This document shows, piece by piece, positions 45,427 through 53,556 of a DNA stretch of 64,000 bases (positions are counted from its first letter, which is position 1; each line of letters starts with the position of its first letter). Made by a program: the position numbers and the translations under genes. The stretch comes from SG8-30 sp963695085 (GTDB taxonomy: Bacteria > Pseudomonadota > Gammaproteobacteria > Steroidobacterales > Steroidobacteraceae): the NCBI GenBank assembly GCA_963695085.1, contig CAVOFV010000008.1, forward strand, positions 558,001 through 622,000, written 5' to 3'. The notes under the pieces were generated by a model that was not told where the DNA came from, searched no databases, and was given only the letters and a program-made list of their open reading frames with translations.

Positions 45427-45547
45427 GCGCGTCCCCGGACGCCGCGCCCGGTGCTCTTATAGCATGAGGTCGAGTCCGCCTTCGCGGATTGCAGCGTCGC
45501 GGGCCGCACGTGCGATCATGGGCCATTGCGCGCGCACCGGAGCCAAC

Positions 45548-46243
45548 GTGATCGATCTTTACTCAGCCGCCACGCCGAACGGGCACAAGGTCTCCATCGC
45601 GCTCGAGGAACTCGAGCTGCCGTACACCCTGCACGTGGTGCAGCTCGCCAGACTCGAGCAGAAAGAGCCATGGTTTCTCGAGCTCAACCCGAACGGCCGG
45701 ATTCCCGTCATCGTCGACCGCGAGGCCGGTGGTTTCACCGTGTTCGAATCCGGCGCGATCCTGGTCTACCTGGCCGAGAAGACCGGACGCCTGATGCCCG
45801 CCGACGTCCGCGGCCGGTCGCTGGTCATGCAGTGGCTCATGTTCCAGATGGGCAGCATCGGCCCGATGATGGGCCAGGCCAACGTCTTCCATCGCTACTT
45901 CCCCGAGAAGATCCAGCCGGCGATCGATCGCTACCAGGCGGAGGTGCGTCGCCTGTTCGCCGTCCTCGACGGGCGGCTGGCCGGTCACGAGTACCTGGCG
46001 GGCGACTACTCCATCGCGGACATCGCGAACTGGGCGTGGACGCGCACCTGGAAATGGTCCGGCGTTGCCATCGATGGCCTGCCGCACCTGTCGCGCTGGC
46101 TGGAGCAGATTGCCGCGCGCCCGGCCTGCCAGCGGGGCCTCGAGCGGCCGCCGAGCGCCATCCGGTCCGGCGACGACGATGCCGCAAACCGGTTCGCAAA
46201 GGAGGCGCGCAAGATGGTGGAGTTCGGCGGGAAGAACCCGTGA
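45548..46243 (+). CDS. Glutathione S-transferase family protein (YfcG/YghU-like)
   Basis: 231 residues starting IDLYSAATPNGHKVSIALEELEL, the N-terminal motif of the Nu-class YfcG/YghU group, which act as glutathione-dependent disulfide-bond reductases. Then follow LNPNGRIPVIVD, the glutathione-binding FESGAILVYLAEK, and a helical C-terminal domain with YSIADIANWAW. I chose GTG 45548, seven bases after GGAG; an upstream in-frame ATG at 45518 is possible. It is divergent from the CHAT-fusion gene. Confidence 0.9.
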   Translation: MIDLYSAATPNGHKVSIALEELELPYTLHVVQLARLEQKEPWFLELNPNGRIPVIVDREAGGFTVFESGAILVYLAEKTGRLMPADVRGRSLVMQWLMFQMGSIGPMMGQANVFHRYFPEKIQPAIDRYQAEVRRLFAVLDGRLAGHEYLAGDYSIADIANWAWTRTWKWSGVAIDGLPHLSRWLEQIAARPACQRGLERPPSAIRSGDDDAANRFAKEARKMVEFGGKNP

Positions 46244-46340
46244 ACGAAGAGGCCTGTTTGCCGCACGGCCTGCGTGCGGCGCATCATGGGCTGTCGCGCC
46301 CCGGGCGGGCGGAACGTCTCAGTGTCGAATGGGAGGGGAC

Positions 46341-46793
46341 ATGAACTGGAAACTCATCATCGTGGGCGGTGTCGTGTTCTATGCCGCACAGTGGGTCATC
46401 GGCATGGCTACCGGCTACTTCATCCATGAAGGCGTGCTGGAGCATTACTACATGCAGACCACGGAATTCTGGCGGCCGGAACTAACCCAAAATCCGCCGG
46501 ACATGGCGGCGCTGTTGCCGCGCTGGATCGCCTCGGGGCTCATCTCGTCGTTCCTGCTGGCATTCGTGTTCGGCTGGATCCGGTCGGCCCTGACGGGCGC
46601 CGGCTGGATGAAGGGCCTCAAGTTCGGCGTCATCCTCTCGATCTTCTCGGGCGCGTTCATGCTCGGCTGGTCGGGCGTCTTCAACCTGCCGGAAGCGATC
46701 TGGGCCTGGTGGTGGTTCGAGTCGGTGCTGTACTTCCTGTTCGGCGCGGCGGTGCTAGGCTGGTTCGCCGGGCGTTTCGCGCCGGCGCCGTGA
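46341..46793 (+). CDS. Four-helix membrane protein of unknown function
   Basis: 150 residues with four hydrophobic segments: LIIVGGVVFYAAQWVIGMA, LISSFLLAFVFGWI, GVILSIFSGAFMLGWSGVF and ESVLYFLFGAAVLGWFAG. The loop between helices 1 and 2 is polar and tryptophan-rich. ATG 46341 follows a strong GGGAGGGG site. I recognise no family beyond a generic small integral membrane protein. It is on the same strand as the GST and the SDR. Confidence 0.72.
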   Translation: MNWKLIIVGGVVFYAAQWVIGMATGYFIHEGVLEHYYMQTTEFWRPELTQNPPDMAALLPRWIASGLISSFLLAFVFGWIRSALTGAGWMKGLKFGVILSIFSGAFMLGWSGVFNLPEAIWAWWWFESVLYFLFGAAVLGWFAGRFAPAP

Positions 46794-46801
46794 TCCGAGC
46801 C

Positions 46802-46819
46802 GGGGCCTGACCGCTGCTG
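46802..46819 (+). repeat. Dispersed intergenic motif GGGGYCTGACC, copy 3
   Basis: Reads GGGGCCTGACCGCTGCTG, in the 33-base gap between the membrane-protein gene and the SDR gene. It differs from copy 1 at one base. Confidence 0.45.
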
Positions 46820-46826
46820 GTTCGCC

Positions 46827-47705
46827 ATGAACGCAACGCGCGCCCAGGCGCTACTCGCCGCCCGCTTCCCCGCACGCCGCGCCGTGATCACCGGCGCCGC
46901 GAGCGGGCTCGGCCTGGCCGCCGCACGGATCCTCGCCGCAGGCGGCTGGAGGCTCGCGCTGCTCGATCGCGATGCCGCGCGGCTCGACCAGGCCGCCGAG
47001 GCGCTTCGGTCTGCAGGGGCATCCGACGTGGCGATCGCTCCGCTGGACACCTGCGACGAACACGCGGTGCGCGTGGCAGTGGCCGAGTTCGCCATCCGCC
47101 ACGAAGGGCTCGACTTTGCGTTGAACGCGGCGGGCGTGATCGCTGCCGGGGCGTTCATGGAGACGCCGTCCTCGGACTGGGAGTGGTCGATCCGCATCAA
47201 CCTGCTCGGCGTCGCCAACTCGTGCCGTGCAGAGATCGGCCACATGCATGCAGCGGGCGCCGGGTTGATCGTCAACGTCGCGAGCGCCGCCGGCTTCGTC
47301 AGCGGCGCCGACATGAGCGCCTACAGCGCCAGCAAGGCGGCGGTCATTTCGCTGTCGGAGACACTGGCGCAGGAACTCGCCCAGCACAACATCCAGGTCA
47401 CGGCCGCGATGCCCGGGTTCTTCAGGACGCGGCTGATGGATCACGCGCGCGCGCCGGCCGAGGTGCTTGCGCTGGCGCGCCGGATCATGCAGGCGTCGAA
47501 TCTCGAGGCGGACGAGGTGGCGGCACAGATCGTTGGCCGCGCGGCGCGCGGCGAGACGTACATCGTGCTGCCGTGGGACTACCGCCTGCTGTGGCGCTTC
47601 AAGCGGCTGGCGCCGCGTTCCTTCCAGCGCTTCATGATCTGGTTCCGCAAGCGCAAGGAGGCGCAGGCGCTGGCCGCCGCGGCACGCCGCCGCCGCGGCG
47701 ACTGA
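46827..47705 (+). CDS. Short-chain dehydrogenase/reductase (SDR)
   Basis: 292 residues with the classical SDR motifs: VITGAASGLGLAAARIL (cofactor loop), LDFALNAAGVI, IVNVASAAGF (serine) and YSASKAAV (Y-x-x-x-K). A lysine/arginine-rich C-terminal extension follows, with RLLWRFKRLAPRSFQRFMIWFRKRK, which could lie along a membrane. The ARG-free LLDRD after strand 2 fits NAD preference, but this is not certain. The substrate is unknown. Confidence 0.88.
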   Translation: MNATRAQALLAARFPARRAVITGAASGLGLAAARILAAGGWRLALLDRDAARLDQAAEALRSAGASDVAIAPLDTCDEHAVRVAVAEFAIRHEGLDFALNAAGVIAAGAFMETPSSDWEWSIRINLLGVANSCRAEIGHMHAAGAGLIVNVASAAGFVSGADMSAYSASKAAVISLSETLAQELAQHNIQVTAAMPGFFRTRLMDHARAPAEVLALARRIMQASNLEADEVAAQIVGRAARGETYIVLPWDYRLLWRFKRLAPRSFQRFMIWFRKRKEAQALAAAARRRRGD

Positions 47706-47887
47706 TCAGGACCCCGCACCGGCGCGCGACCGTCGGCGCCTAGTCAAGCCGCCGCAGGGTTTCCAGCGTCCGCGCGCGCAGATCGTCGATGGCGCCGTCG
47801 ATGCGCGCATGAGCGGCCTCGTCGGCCCCCAGCGCAGGCGGGATGCGCCTGCCCTACAATCGGCGCACACAGAAGAAGAGGCAGGAC

Positions 47888-48889
47888 ATGAAGACCATTC
47901 GCATCGTGCTCATCACATGGCTGGCGCTGCAGGCCGGCGCGGCGCTCGCGCTGGACATCGTGCTGACCAACGACGACGGCTTCGAGACCGCCAACATCCG
48001 CGCGCTGTACCAGCGGCTCAAGGCGGCCGGTCACGATGTGGTGATCGCGGCGCCGACGCAGAACAACAGCGGTCGCAGCGCGGCGGTCGAGTACCAGAAG
48101 GAGATGAAGCCGCTGGCCCGACCGACGCGTTACGGCGGCGTGCCGGCCGGCGCGCCGGGCGTGGGTGTCGATCCGCACGACCCGGACATCCATTACGTCG
48201 ATGGCACGCCGGTCACCTCGATGCTGTACGGGCTCGACGTGGTGGCGGCGAAACGCTGGGGCGGGCCGCCGGACCTCGTGATCTCCGGACCCAATGAAGG
48301 TGGCAACGTCGGGCCGAGCATCGTCAGTTCCGGCACGGTGGGCAACGCGCTGTACGCGATCAACCGCGGCCTGCCGGCCATCGCCGTCAGCGACGGTCCG
48401 TGGGACAAGGTCTCGCACGAACGGCTCACGCCACAGTCACGTTCGTGGGCCGTGGCGGACGCCATCGTCAGGCTGGTCGGCGCGCTCGAGGCGGGCCGCA
48501 GGCCGGGCAAGCCGTTGCTGCCGCCAGGCAGCGGACTGAACGTCAACCTGCCGCACGTCGATGCGGCGCAACTGGCGACGGCGCCATTCGTGCAGAGCCG
48601 CATAGGCGGCACGGCGGACTACGTGCCGGTGTTCTTCGAGAAGCTGGAAGACAGTGCGCTGGCGACGCGCCTCGGGCAGGGATCGGCGCTCTCGGGACTG
48701 TCGAGCGTGACGCCCGAGGAGAAACCGCCGGCCGGTGTCCTGCTGCCCGGCGACGACGATGCGCGCGCAGAACTGCACGTGATTGGCCGCGGCGCGATCG
48801 CGGTATCGGTCATCCAGGGCGTGCCGCAGGGCACGCGCGGGCAGGAACGCGCAGTGGCGCGCCAGTTGCGGGGGTTGCTACGGAAGTAG
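47888..48889 (+). CDS. surE: SurE-family phosphatase with a signal peptide
   Basis: 333 residues. SurE proteins are metal-dependent acid phosphatases and 5'/3'-nucleotidases. The signature DIVLTNDDGFETANIRAL (D29-D30), the NNSGRSAAV loop and ISGPNEGGNVGPSIVSSGTVGNALYA are present. Unlike classical SurE (about 250 residues, cytosolic), it begins with MKTIRIVLITWLALQAGAALA, a clear signal peptide, and has an extended C-terminus. It is therefore expected outside the cytoplasm, where nucleotide scavenging is plausible. ATG 47888 follows GGCAGGAC. The short region 47706-47887 before it holds no gene. Confidence 0.87.
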   Translation: MKTIRIVLITWLALQAGAALALDIVLTNDDGFETANIRALYQRLKAAGHDVVIAAPTQNNSGRSAAVEYQKEMKPLARPTRYGGVPAGAPGVGVDPHDPDIHYVDGTPVTSMLYGLDVVAAKRWGGPPDLVISGPNEGGNVGPSIVSSGTVGNALYAINRGLPAIAVSDGPWDKVSHERLTPQSRSWAVADAIVRLVGALEAGRRPGKPLLPPGSGLNVNLPHVDAAQLATAPFVQSRIGGTADYVPVFFEKLEDSALATRLGQGSALSGLSSVTPEEKPPAGVLLPGDDDARAELHVIGRGAIAVSVIQGVPQGTRGQERAVARQLRGLLRK

Positions 48890-48907
48890 GAGGGGCCGGA
48901 CCCTCAA

Positions 48908-48920
48908 GGGGTCAGACCCC
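48908..48920. repeat. Palindrome GGGGTCAGACCCC between surE and the small lipoprotein gene
   Basis: A perfect palindrome around a central base. Either strand reads GGGGTC, then A or T, then GACCCC, so it also contains the GGGGTCTGACC motif found elsewhere in intergenic positions. Confidence 0.45.
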
Positions 48921-48928
48921 ACCCGATC

Positions 48929-49318
48929 ATGCGTCGCCATGACCGCCCGGCCGCTGCGATGGCCCTGGTCCTGACCGGCACCGTCGTGCTGCAGGGATGC
49001 GCGGCCGGGCCGGCGGCCGGCCAGCGTGCTGCACCTTCGAGCCTTGGCTGCATGCAAGCCGCGCTGCACGAACGCCTGCCTGCAGGGCTGGACGACCGCC
49101 TCGCGCATTGCGTGGCCAGCGGCCTGATCTTGAGGCACTGCAGCGCCAGCGAGGCGCTGCTGGCGGGGTGGGGCAAGGAACTGCGCGACCTGGTGGGAGC
49201 GGGTGATGCGCAACGCGGGGACCTCGCTGCCAATCGCAGGGGGCGCGTTTGTGCACGGTCGGTGGAGTCCGACCACGCGCTGATCGACTGCTGCCGCGGC
49301 GAGCCCGGCGGCGGATGA
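48929..49318 (+). CDS. Small cysteine-rich lipoprotein, unknown function
   Basis: 129 residues with a lipoprotein signal (MALVLTGTVVLQGC). The mature part holds about seven cysteines (LGCMQAAL, AHCVASGL, LRHCSASE, RVCARS, DCC) in a helical setting, with GKELRDLVGAGDAQRGDLAANRRG before the last ones. This pattern suggests disulfide-linked helices in the periplasm. I recall similar unnamed proteins in related bacteria but no function. It converges with the gamma-glutamyltransferase gene. Confidence 0.62.
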   Translation: MRRHDRPAAAMALVLTGTVVLQGCAAGPAAGQRAAPSSLGCMQAALHERLPAGLDDRLAHCVASGLILRHCSASEALLAGWGKELRDLVGAGDAQRGDLAANRRGRVCARSVESDHALIDCCRGEPGGG

Positions 49319-49328
49319 GGGCGACAGG

Positions 49329-51056
49329 TCAGCGTTCGCCGACCGTCTTCCAGGTTCCCTCGCGGCGCGGGTCGGCCGCGCCTTCGACCCGACCGCCTTC
49401 GCGCACGATCACGCCGTGCAGTCCCGATTCCTCGCCGCGTCCAGCGGTCACCACGACGCCTCGCGCGGCGAGTTCCTCGAGTAACTGCGGCGGAAACTTC
49501 GACGCCTCGCCGAAAAAGTTGTCGCCGCGCGCAATCAGGTTCGGCAGGTCGATCGCCTGCTGCATGGTCAGGCCCCAGGCCAGCACGCCGAGCAGCGTCT
49601 TGGCGTTGTAACCGAGGATGGCCGTGCCGCCCGGTGAGCCGAGCGCGGCGACCAGCCGGCCATCGCCGTCGAGCACGATGACCGGCGACATCGACGACCG
49701 CGGCCGCTTGCCGGCGGCCACGGCATTGGCGACCGGCGCCCGGCCGTCGGTCGCGCGGAACGAGAAGTCGGTGAGCTGGTTGTTCAGCATGAAGCCGCCG
49801 ACCGCGCGGCCTGAACCGAACAGGGATTCGACCGACGTCGTCATGGACACCACATTGCCCTCGGCATCCGCGATCACGAAGTGGCTGGTGCCGGCAGGCT
49901 CGTGCGTGGCGTCGGCGCCGCGCGAGACTCCCTGTGGACGCCCGGCCTGCGGCGCCGGGCCAGCGCGCCGGCCGATCAACGCGGCGCGCGCGCTCACATA
50001 GGCGGCATCGAGCAGGCCTACCACCGGTACGGCGACGAACGCCGGATCCGCGACGTAGGCGTCGCGGTCCGCGTACATCAGGCGGCTGGCCTCCGCGAAC
50101 AGGAACCATGCCTGCGGGTCGTGCGGGCCGCGCGTGGCGATGTCGGTGCGGTCGAGCATGGCGAGCAGTTGCAGCAACGACACGCCGCTCGACGGCGGCG
50201 GCGGGACGCACACGACATACACGCGAAACGGTCCGCAGACCGGGTCGGCCGTGACGGGCTGGTACGCAGACAAGTCGTCGAGCGTGAGTGTTCCGGGCAG
50301 CGGCGCTGCGCCGGTGCGGGCGACGATCTGCTCCGCGATGGGGCTCATCAGCAGCGCACGTGGGCCGTTCGCGGCAAGGAGTCTGAGCGTGCCGGCATAG
50401 GCCGGATTCCTGACCGTGTCGCCGGCCTGGACCGGCGATCCGTCGGGCCGCGAGAACAGCGCGCGCACGTCCGGGCTGGAGGACTGCGGCCACGAACCGT
50501 TGACGAAGCGCGCCAGGCGCAGGGGCACGGCAAAGCCGGATTCGGCGGCACGGATGGCCGGATCGAACAGCGCGTCCCAGGGCAGCCGGCCGTGAAGCTG
50601 ATGCACGGCGCCGAGCATCGGCATGACGCCCGGTGCGCCGGTGGACCGGCCGCTGGTGACCGCAGCGCGATAACCGAGCGGCTCGCCGTCCGGACCGATG
50701 AACATGTCCGGCGTGGCGCCCGCCGGTGCCGCCTCGCGGCCGTCGAAGGCCGTCACGCGGCCGCTGCGCGCGTCGTAGTGCAGCAGGAATGCGCCGCCGC
50801 CGATGCCGGAACTCTGCGGTTCGACGAGGCCCAGCATCGCCTGCACGGCGACCGCGGCATCCGCCGCGCTGCCGCCCTGCCGCAGGATCGCGAGACCGGC
50901 GTCCACGGCCAGCGGATTGGCGGCGGCGATGCCGGCGTTCGATACCGGCGCGGGACCGGCATCGGGCTGGACGGCCCGCTGGCAGGCGCCCAGCACGAGT
51001 ACTGCGGTGACGATCGCGATCGCCCGGGGGAGCATCGCGTGGCGGATCTGCGTCAT
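49329..51056 (-). CDS. ggt: Gamma-glutamyltransferase, lipoprotein type
   Basis: Periplasmic Ntn hydrolase that cleaves glutathione and other gamma-glutamyl compounds after cutting itself into two chains. The 575 residues include GGSAADAAVAVQAMLGLVEPQSSGIGGGAF, PGVMPML, VPPPPSSGVSLLQLL and the processing site AGTSHFVIAD with the predicted nucleophile T390. RPRSSMSPVIVLDGDG and GSPGGTAI follow. The N-terminal signal ends LGAC (C25), so it looks lipid-anchored, unlike the soluble E. coli enzyme. ATG 51056 is chosen because upstream in-frame sequence is not signal-like. Confidence 0.9.
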   Translation of the reverse strand: MTQIRHAMLPRAIAIVTAVLVLGACQRAVQPDAGPAPVSNAGIAAANPLAVDAGLAILRQGGSAADAAVAVQAMLGLVEPQSSGIGGGAFLLHYDARSGRVTAFDGREAAPAGATPDMFIGPDGEPLGYRAAVTSGRSTGAPGVMPMLGAVHQLHGRLPWDALFDPAIRAAESGFAVPLRLARFVNGSWPQSSSPDVRALFSRPDGSPVQAGDTVRNPAYAGTLRLLAANGPRALLMSPIAEQIVARTGAAPLPGTLTLDDLSAYQPVTADPVCGPFRVYVVCVPPPPSSGVSLLQLLAMLDRTDIATRGPHDPQAWFLFAEASRLMYADRDAYVADPAFVAVPVVGLLDAAYVSARAALIGRRAGPAPQAGRPQGVSRGADATHEPAGTSHFVIADAEGNVVSMTTSVESLFGSGRAVGGFMLNNQLTDFSFRATDGRAPVANAVAAGKRPRSSMSPVIVLDGDGRLVAALGSPGGTAILGYNAKTLLGVLAWGLTMQQAIDLPNLIARGDNFFGEASKFPPQLLEELAARGVVVTAGRGEESGLHGVIVREGGRVEGAADPRREGTWKTVGER

Positions 51057-51204
51057 GCATCGGCTCCGGTCAGGTAGGCGCACGATTCTAGCGGGTCGGC
51101 ACGCGCTGCGTTTTCGGGCGGCCACGGAACCTAATAAGGTTGACAGGACCCACTGCGGGCGGTTGACTCCCCTGCACCCATCACGGAAGGTACGGCGGAC
51201 CGCC

Positions 51205-51942
51205 ATGACAGAGACTATCGAAACCGGGACGGTGACCTACAAGGCAGGCGGCGCGAACCTCGCGAGCTACGTCGCCTGGGATGCCTCGCAGCGGGGTCCG
51301 CGGCCAGGCATCGTCGTGTTCGGCGAGTGGTGGGGTCTCAACGACTACCAGAAACGGCGCGCCCGCCAGCTGGCGGAGCTGGGCCATGTGGTGCTTGCGG
51401 CCGACATGTTCGGTGACGGCCGGATCGCGGCCGATGCCGACGAGGCCGGCCGGCTGATGAACGGCCTGTTCGCGGACATGGCGGGCACCGGCGCGCGGGT
51501 GCGCGCTGCCATCGAGCAGCTGGGCCGGCAACCCAATGTCGACCCGGCCCGCCTGGGCGCGATGGGCTATTGCCTGGGCGGCGCATTGTCGCTGCACGCG
51601 GCGCGACTGGGGATCGAGCTCGCGGGCGTCGTCAGCTTCCACGGCTCGCTGGGGCCGACCCATGCGGCGAAGCCGGGCGACGTGACGGCGAGGGTGCTCG
51701 TCTGCCACGGCGAGGACGACGCGTTCGTGTCCGCCGAGGAACAGGCGGGATTCCGCAAGGAGATGGACGACCTCGGCGTGGACTACAAGCTGGTCACCTA
51801 TCCGGGCGCCAAGCACGGCTTCACGAACCCGGACGCCACGGAGAACGGAATCAAGTACAAGTTGCCGCTCGAATACAACGAGACCGTGGACCGGGAGTCG
51901 TGGCAGGAGATGAAAGGGTTCTGGGCCGAGGTGTTCGCCTGA
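51205..51942 (+). CDS. Dienelactone hydrolase family protein
   Basis: 245 residues with the DLH triad: cysteine in MGYCLGGALSL (C123), aspartate in HGEDDAFV (D172 likely) and histidine in GAKHGFTNP (H204). The oxyanion region VFGEWWGLNDYQKRRARQLAELGHVVLAADMFG is split here only to mark residues 38-70. No signal peptide is seen, so it is cytosolic. Members hydrolyse lactones and short esters; the actual substrate is unknown. ATG 51205 is preferred; longer in-frame starts lie inside the antisense of ggt. Confidence 0.9.
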   Translation: MTETIETGTVTYKAGGANLASYVAWDASQRGPRPGIVVFGEWWGLNDYQKRRARQLAELGHVVLAADMFGDGRIAADADEAGRLMNGLFADMAGTGARVRAAIEQLGRQPNVDPARLGAMGYCLGGALSLHAARLGIELAGVVSFHGSLGPTHAAKPGDVTARVLVCHGEDDAFVSAEEQAGFRKEMDDLGVDYKLVTYPGAKHGFTNPDATENGIKYKLPLEYNETVDRESWQEMKGFWAEVFA

Positions 51943-51960
51943 GCCGGTCGGCGCGCCGCC

Positions 51961-52461
51961 TCAGTTCACCCCGGCCTGCCGCCAGTCGGCGCGAATGATG
52001 CGCCACTCGCCATCCTCGCGCGCCAGCGTAATGTCGAACTCGTAGATGTCCGCGGCGAGGTCCCACGACGACTCCGGCGCCGCCTCGCGGCCCAGCATCC
52101 CCACGGTGGCCCTGACCCGCGCCAGTCCGGTGGCCTGCATTTCCACCTCGTCCACGCGGGTCAGCATGTGTATGGACTGGTGTGCGATGAGGTAGCCGCG
52201 AACGTAGCGCCTGATCTCCTCGACACCATTGCCGCGCCCGTCGCGGTAGTCCGCAGCGATGAGGTCGAACAGGGCGGAGGCATCACGGTCCTCGGCCGCG
52301 CGCTCGGCCTCGACGATCACGGCGCGCACCTGCGACTCGGGCGAGTCACCGCCGCCACAGGCGCCCAGCCACAACGCTGCGCAGGCCGCCAGGGCGGGCA
52401 ATCGCGCAGGATGGGCCGGCGTTCCCGCCGGCACAGGCCGTCCATCGAACACTGGCGACAT
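51961..52461 (-). CDS. Lipoprotein with an NTF2/SnoaL-like domain
   Basis: 166 residues from ATG 52461. A lipoprotein signal, ALAACAALWLGAC, follows a 20-residue leader. The mature part has VRAVIVEAERAAEDRDASALFDLIAADYRDG, the typical first helix and strand of the NTF2-like fold (about residues 46-75), and ends with a beta sheet (YEFDITLAREDGEWRIIRADWR). The ligand is unknown. It converges with the dienelactone hydrolase gene. Confidence 0.75.
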   Translation of the reverse strand: MSPVFDGRPVPAGTPAHPARLPALAACAALWLGACGGGDSPESQVRAVIVEAERAAEDRDASALFDLIAADYRDGRGNGVEEIRRYVRGYLIAHQSIHMLTRVDEVEMQATGLARVRATVGMLGREAAPESSWDLAADIYEFDITLAREDGEWRIIRADWRQAGVN

Positions 52462-52506
52462 GCGGGCACGGTAGGCGATCGCGCGGGACGCTGCCACTGC
52501 GCTAGC

Positions 52507-52884
52507 ATGGCGGCCATGCCGAACCGCGACCCCAGGCGACCTGCTGCGGATCCCGATCGCGTCGTCGCGCAGGCGCAGCGCGCGCGCCAGGAGCGTGAAC
52601 GCGGCTACCGGGAGCGGGCGCTCAAGCTGTACCCCTGGATCTGCGGCCGCTGCGCGCGCGAGTTCACGCGGGAGAACCTGCGTGAACTGACCGTGCACCA
52701 CCGCGATCACGACCATGACAACAACCCGGCCGACGGCAGCAACTGGGAACTGCTGTGCATCTACTGCCACGACAACGAGCACGCGCGTTCGGTGGAACCG
52801 GGCGGGGCGGCCGACCGGCCGCTGGACCGCGCCACGCACCGCCCGTTCGACAGCCTGGAATCGCTGCTCAAGCGCGACAAGTAG
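52507..52884 (+). CDS. yajD: HNH nuclease family protein, YajD-like
   Basis: 125 residues. The core closely resembles E. coli YajD as I recall it: ERGYRERALKLYPWICGRC, then LRELTVHHRDHDHDNNPADGSNWELLCIYCHDNEH. The four cysteines (CGRC and CIYC regions) would hold a zinc, and the HH/N/H residues form the HNH metal site. Cellular role is unknown. ATG 52507 or ATG 52516 may be the start; neither has a strong ribosome-binding site. Confidence 0.87.
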   Translation: MAAMPNRDPRRPAADPDRVVAQAQRARQERERGYRERALKLYPWICGRCAREFTRENLRELTVHHRDHDHDNNPADGSNWELLCIYCHDNEHARSVEPGGAADRPLDRATHRPFDSLESLLKRDK

Positions 52885-52951
52885 ACGATACCGGAGGCAA
52901 CAGCCGGGGCGCCGATGAAGGTGCTGTGGCAGGGCACAGGCGGAGGGCCGC

Positions 52952-53398
52952 ATGAACTACACCTGTGAAGCCGTCATCAACCTGCCGCGCGAGCGTGTCA
53001 TCAGCCTGTTCGACGATCCGGCCAATCTGGTCAAGTGGCAACCCGGGCTCGTCAGCTTCGAGCCGCTCGCCGGTGTTCGCGGCCAGCCGGGCGCGCAGTC
53101 GCGCCTGACCTACCGCATGGGCAGGCGCACGATCGAAATGGTCGAGACGGTCACGACGCGCAATCTGCCGCACGAGTTTTCCGGGACCTGTGCGACGCAG
53201 GGCGGCCGCAGCGCGGTTCGCAACGAGTTTCACGAGGTTGCGGCGGGCCGGACGCGCTGGGTGGCGCACAGCGAGTACCGTTGTGACGGCCTGCTGATGC
53301 GGCTGATGAACTGGCTGATGCCCGGCGCGTTCCGCAGGCAGACGCAGAAATTCATGGAGCAGTTCAAGGCGTTTGCCGAGACGGCCGGCGCCGGCTGA
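52952..53398 (+). CDS. SRPBCC (START-like) family protein
   Basis: 148 residues beginning with the alternating strand YTCEAVINLPRERVISLFDDPANLVKWQPGL (to about residue 33), the START/Bet v 1 opening. Strands RLTYRMGRRTIEMVETV and a final long helix RRQTQKFMEQFKAFAETA follow. It probably binds a hydrophobic ligand. The context gives no hint of which. Confidence 0.82.
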   Translation: MNYTCEAVINLPRERVISLFDDPANLVKWQPGLVSFEPLAGVRGQPGAQSRLTYRMGRRTIEMVETVTTRNLPHEFSGTCATQGGRSAVRNEFHEVAAGRTRWVAHSEYRCDGLLMRLMNWLMPGAFRRQTQKFMEQFKAFAETAGAG

Positions 53399-53443
53399 CG
53401 GCGCTGCACCACATTATGTTCACTACGTCACTCGTGTTGCATT

Positions 53444-53455
53444 GCACGATCGTGC
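53444..53455. promoter_or_regulatory. Perfect 12-base palindrome GCACGATCGTGC
   Basis: Lies 16 bases before the candidate promoter of the penicillin-acylase gene, at about -50. It could be an operator for a dimeric regulator; no such regulator is encoded nearby. Confidence 0.3.
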
Positions 53456-53471
53456 GATATCCGCGCCCGCC

Positions 53472-53500
53472 TTTAATGGGCCCTGCGGTCGGCGTATAAA
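53472..53500 (+). promoter_or_regulatory. Candidate promoter of the penicillin-acylase gene
   Basis: TTTAAT (53472-53477) and TATAAA (53495-53500) with a 17-base spacer, in a gene-free stretch 57 bases before the ATG at 53557. Confidence 0.45.
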
Positions 53501-53556
53501 CAGGTTGAACCGGCTGGGCATGAGCGGCCGGCAGAGCAAGATTCAAGGGGAACACA

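Noticed and set aside
700..45508. A 22-base stretch (GGATTGCAGCGTCGCGGGCCGC) present at about 700 and again at about 45487
   Set aside because: In the first place it codes for AARDAAI within slt; the second lies upstream of the CHAT fusion. With biased codons this can be coincidence, and flanks do not match.
45457..45519. Twenty-codon minus-strand frame just before the CHAT-fusion gene, as a possible leader peptide
   Set aside because: No ribosome-binding site and no conservation evidence; such short frames are common by chance.
48904..51060. 718-codon minus-strand frame within ggt
   Set aside because: Arginine-rich translation with no recognisable domain; the ggt frame has all motifs.
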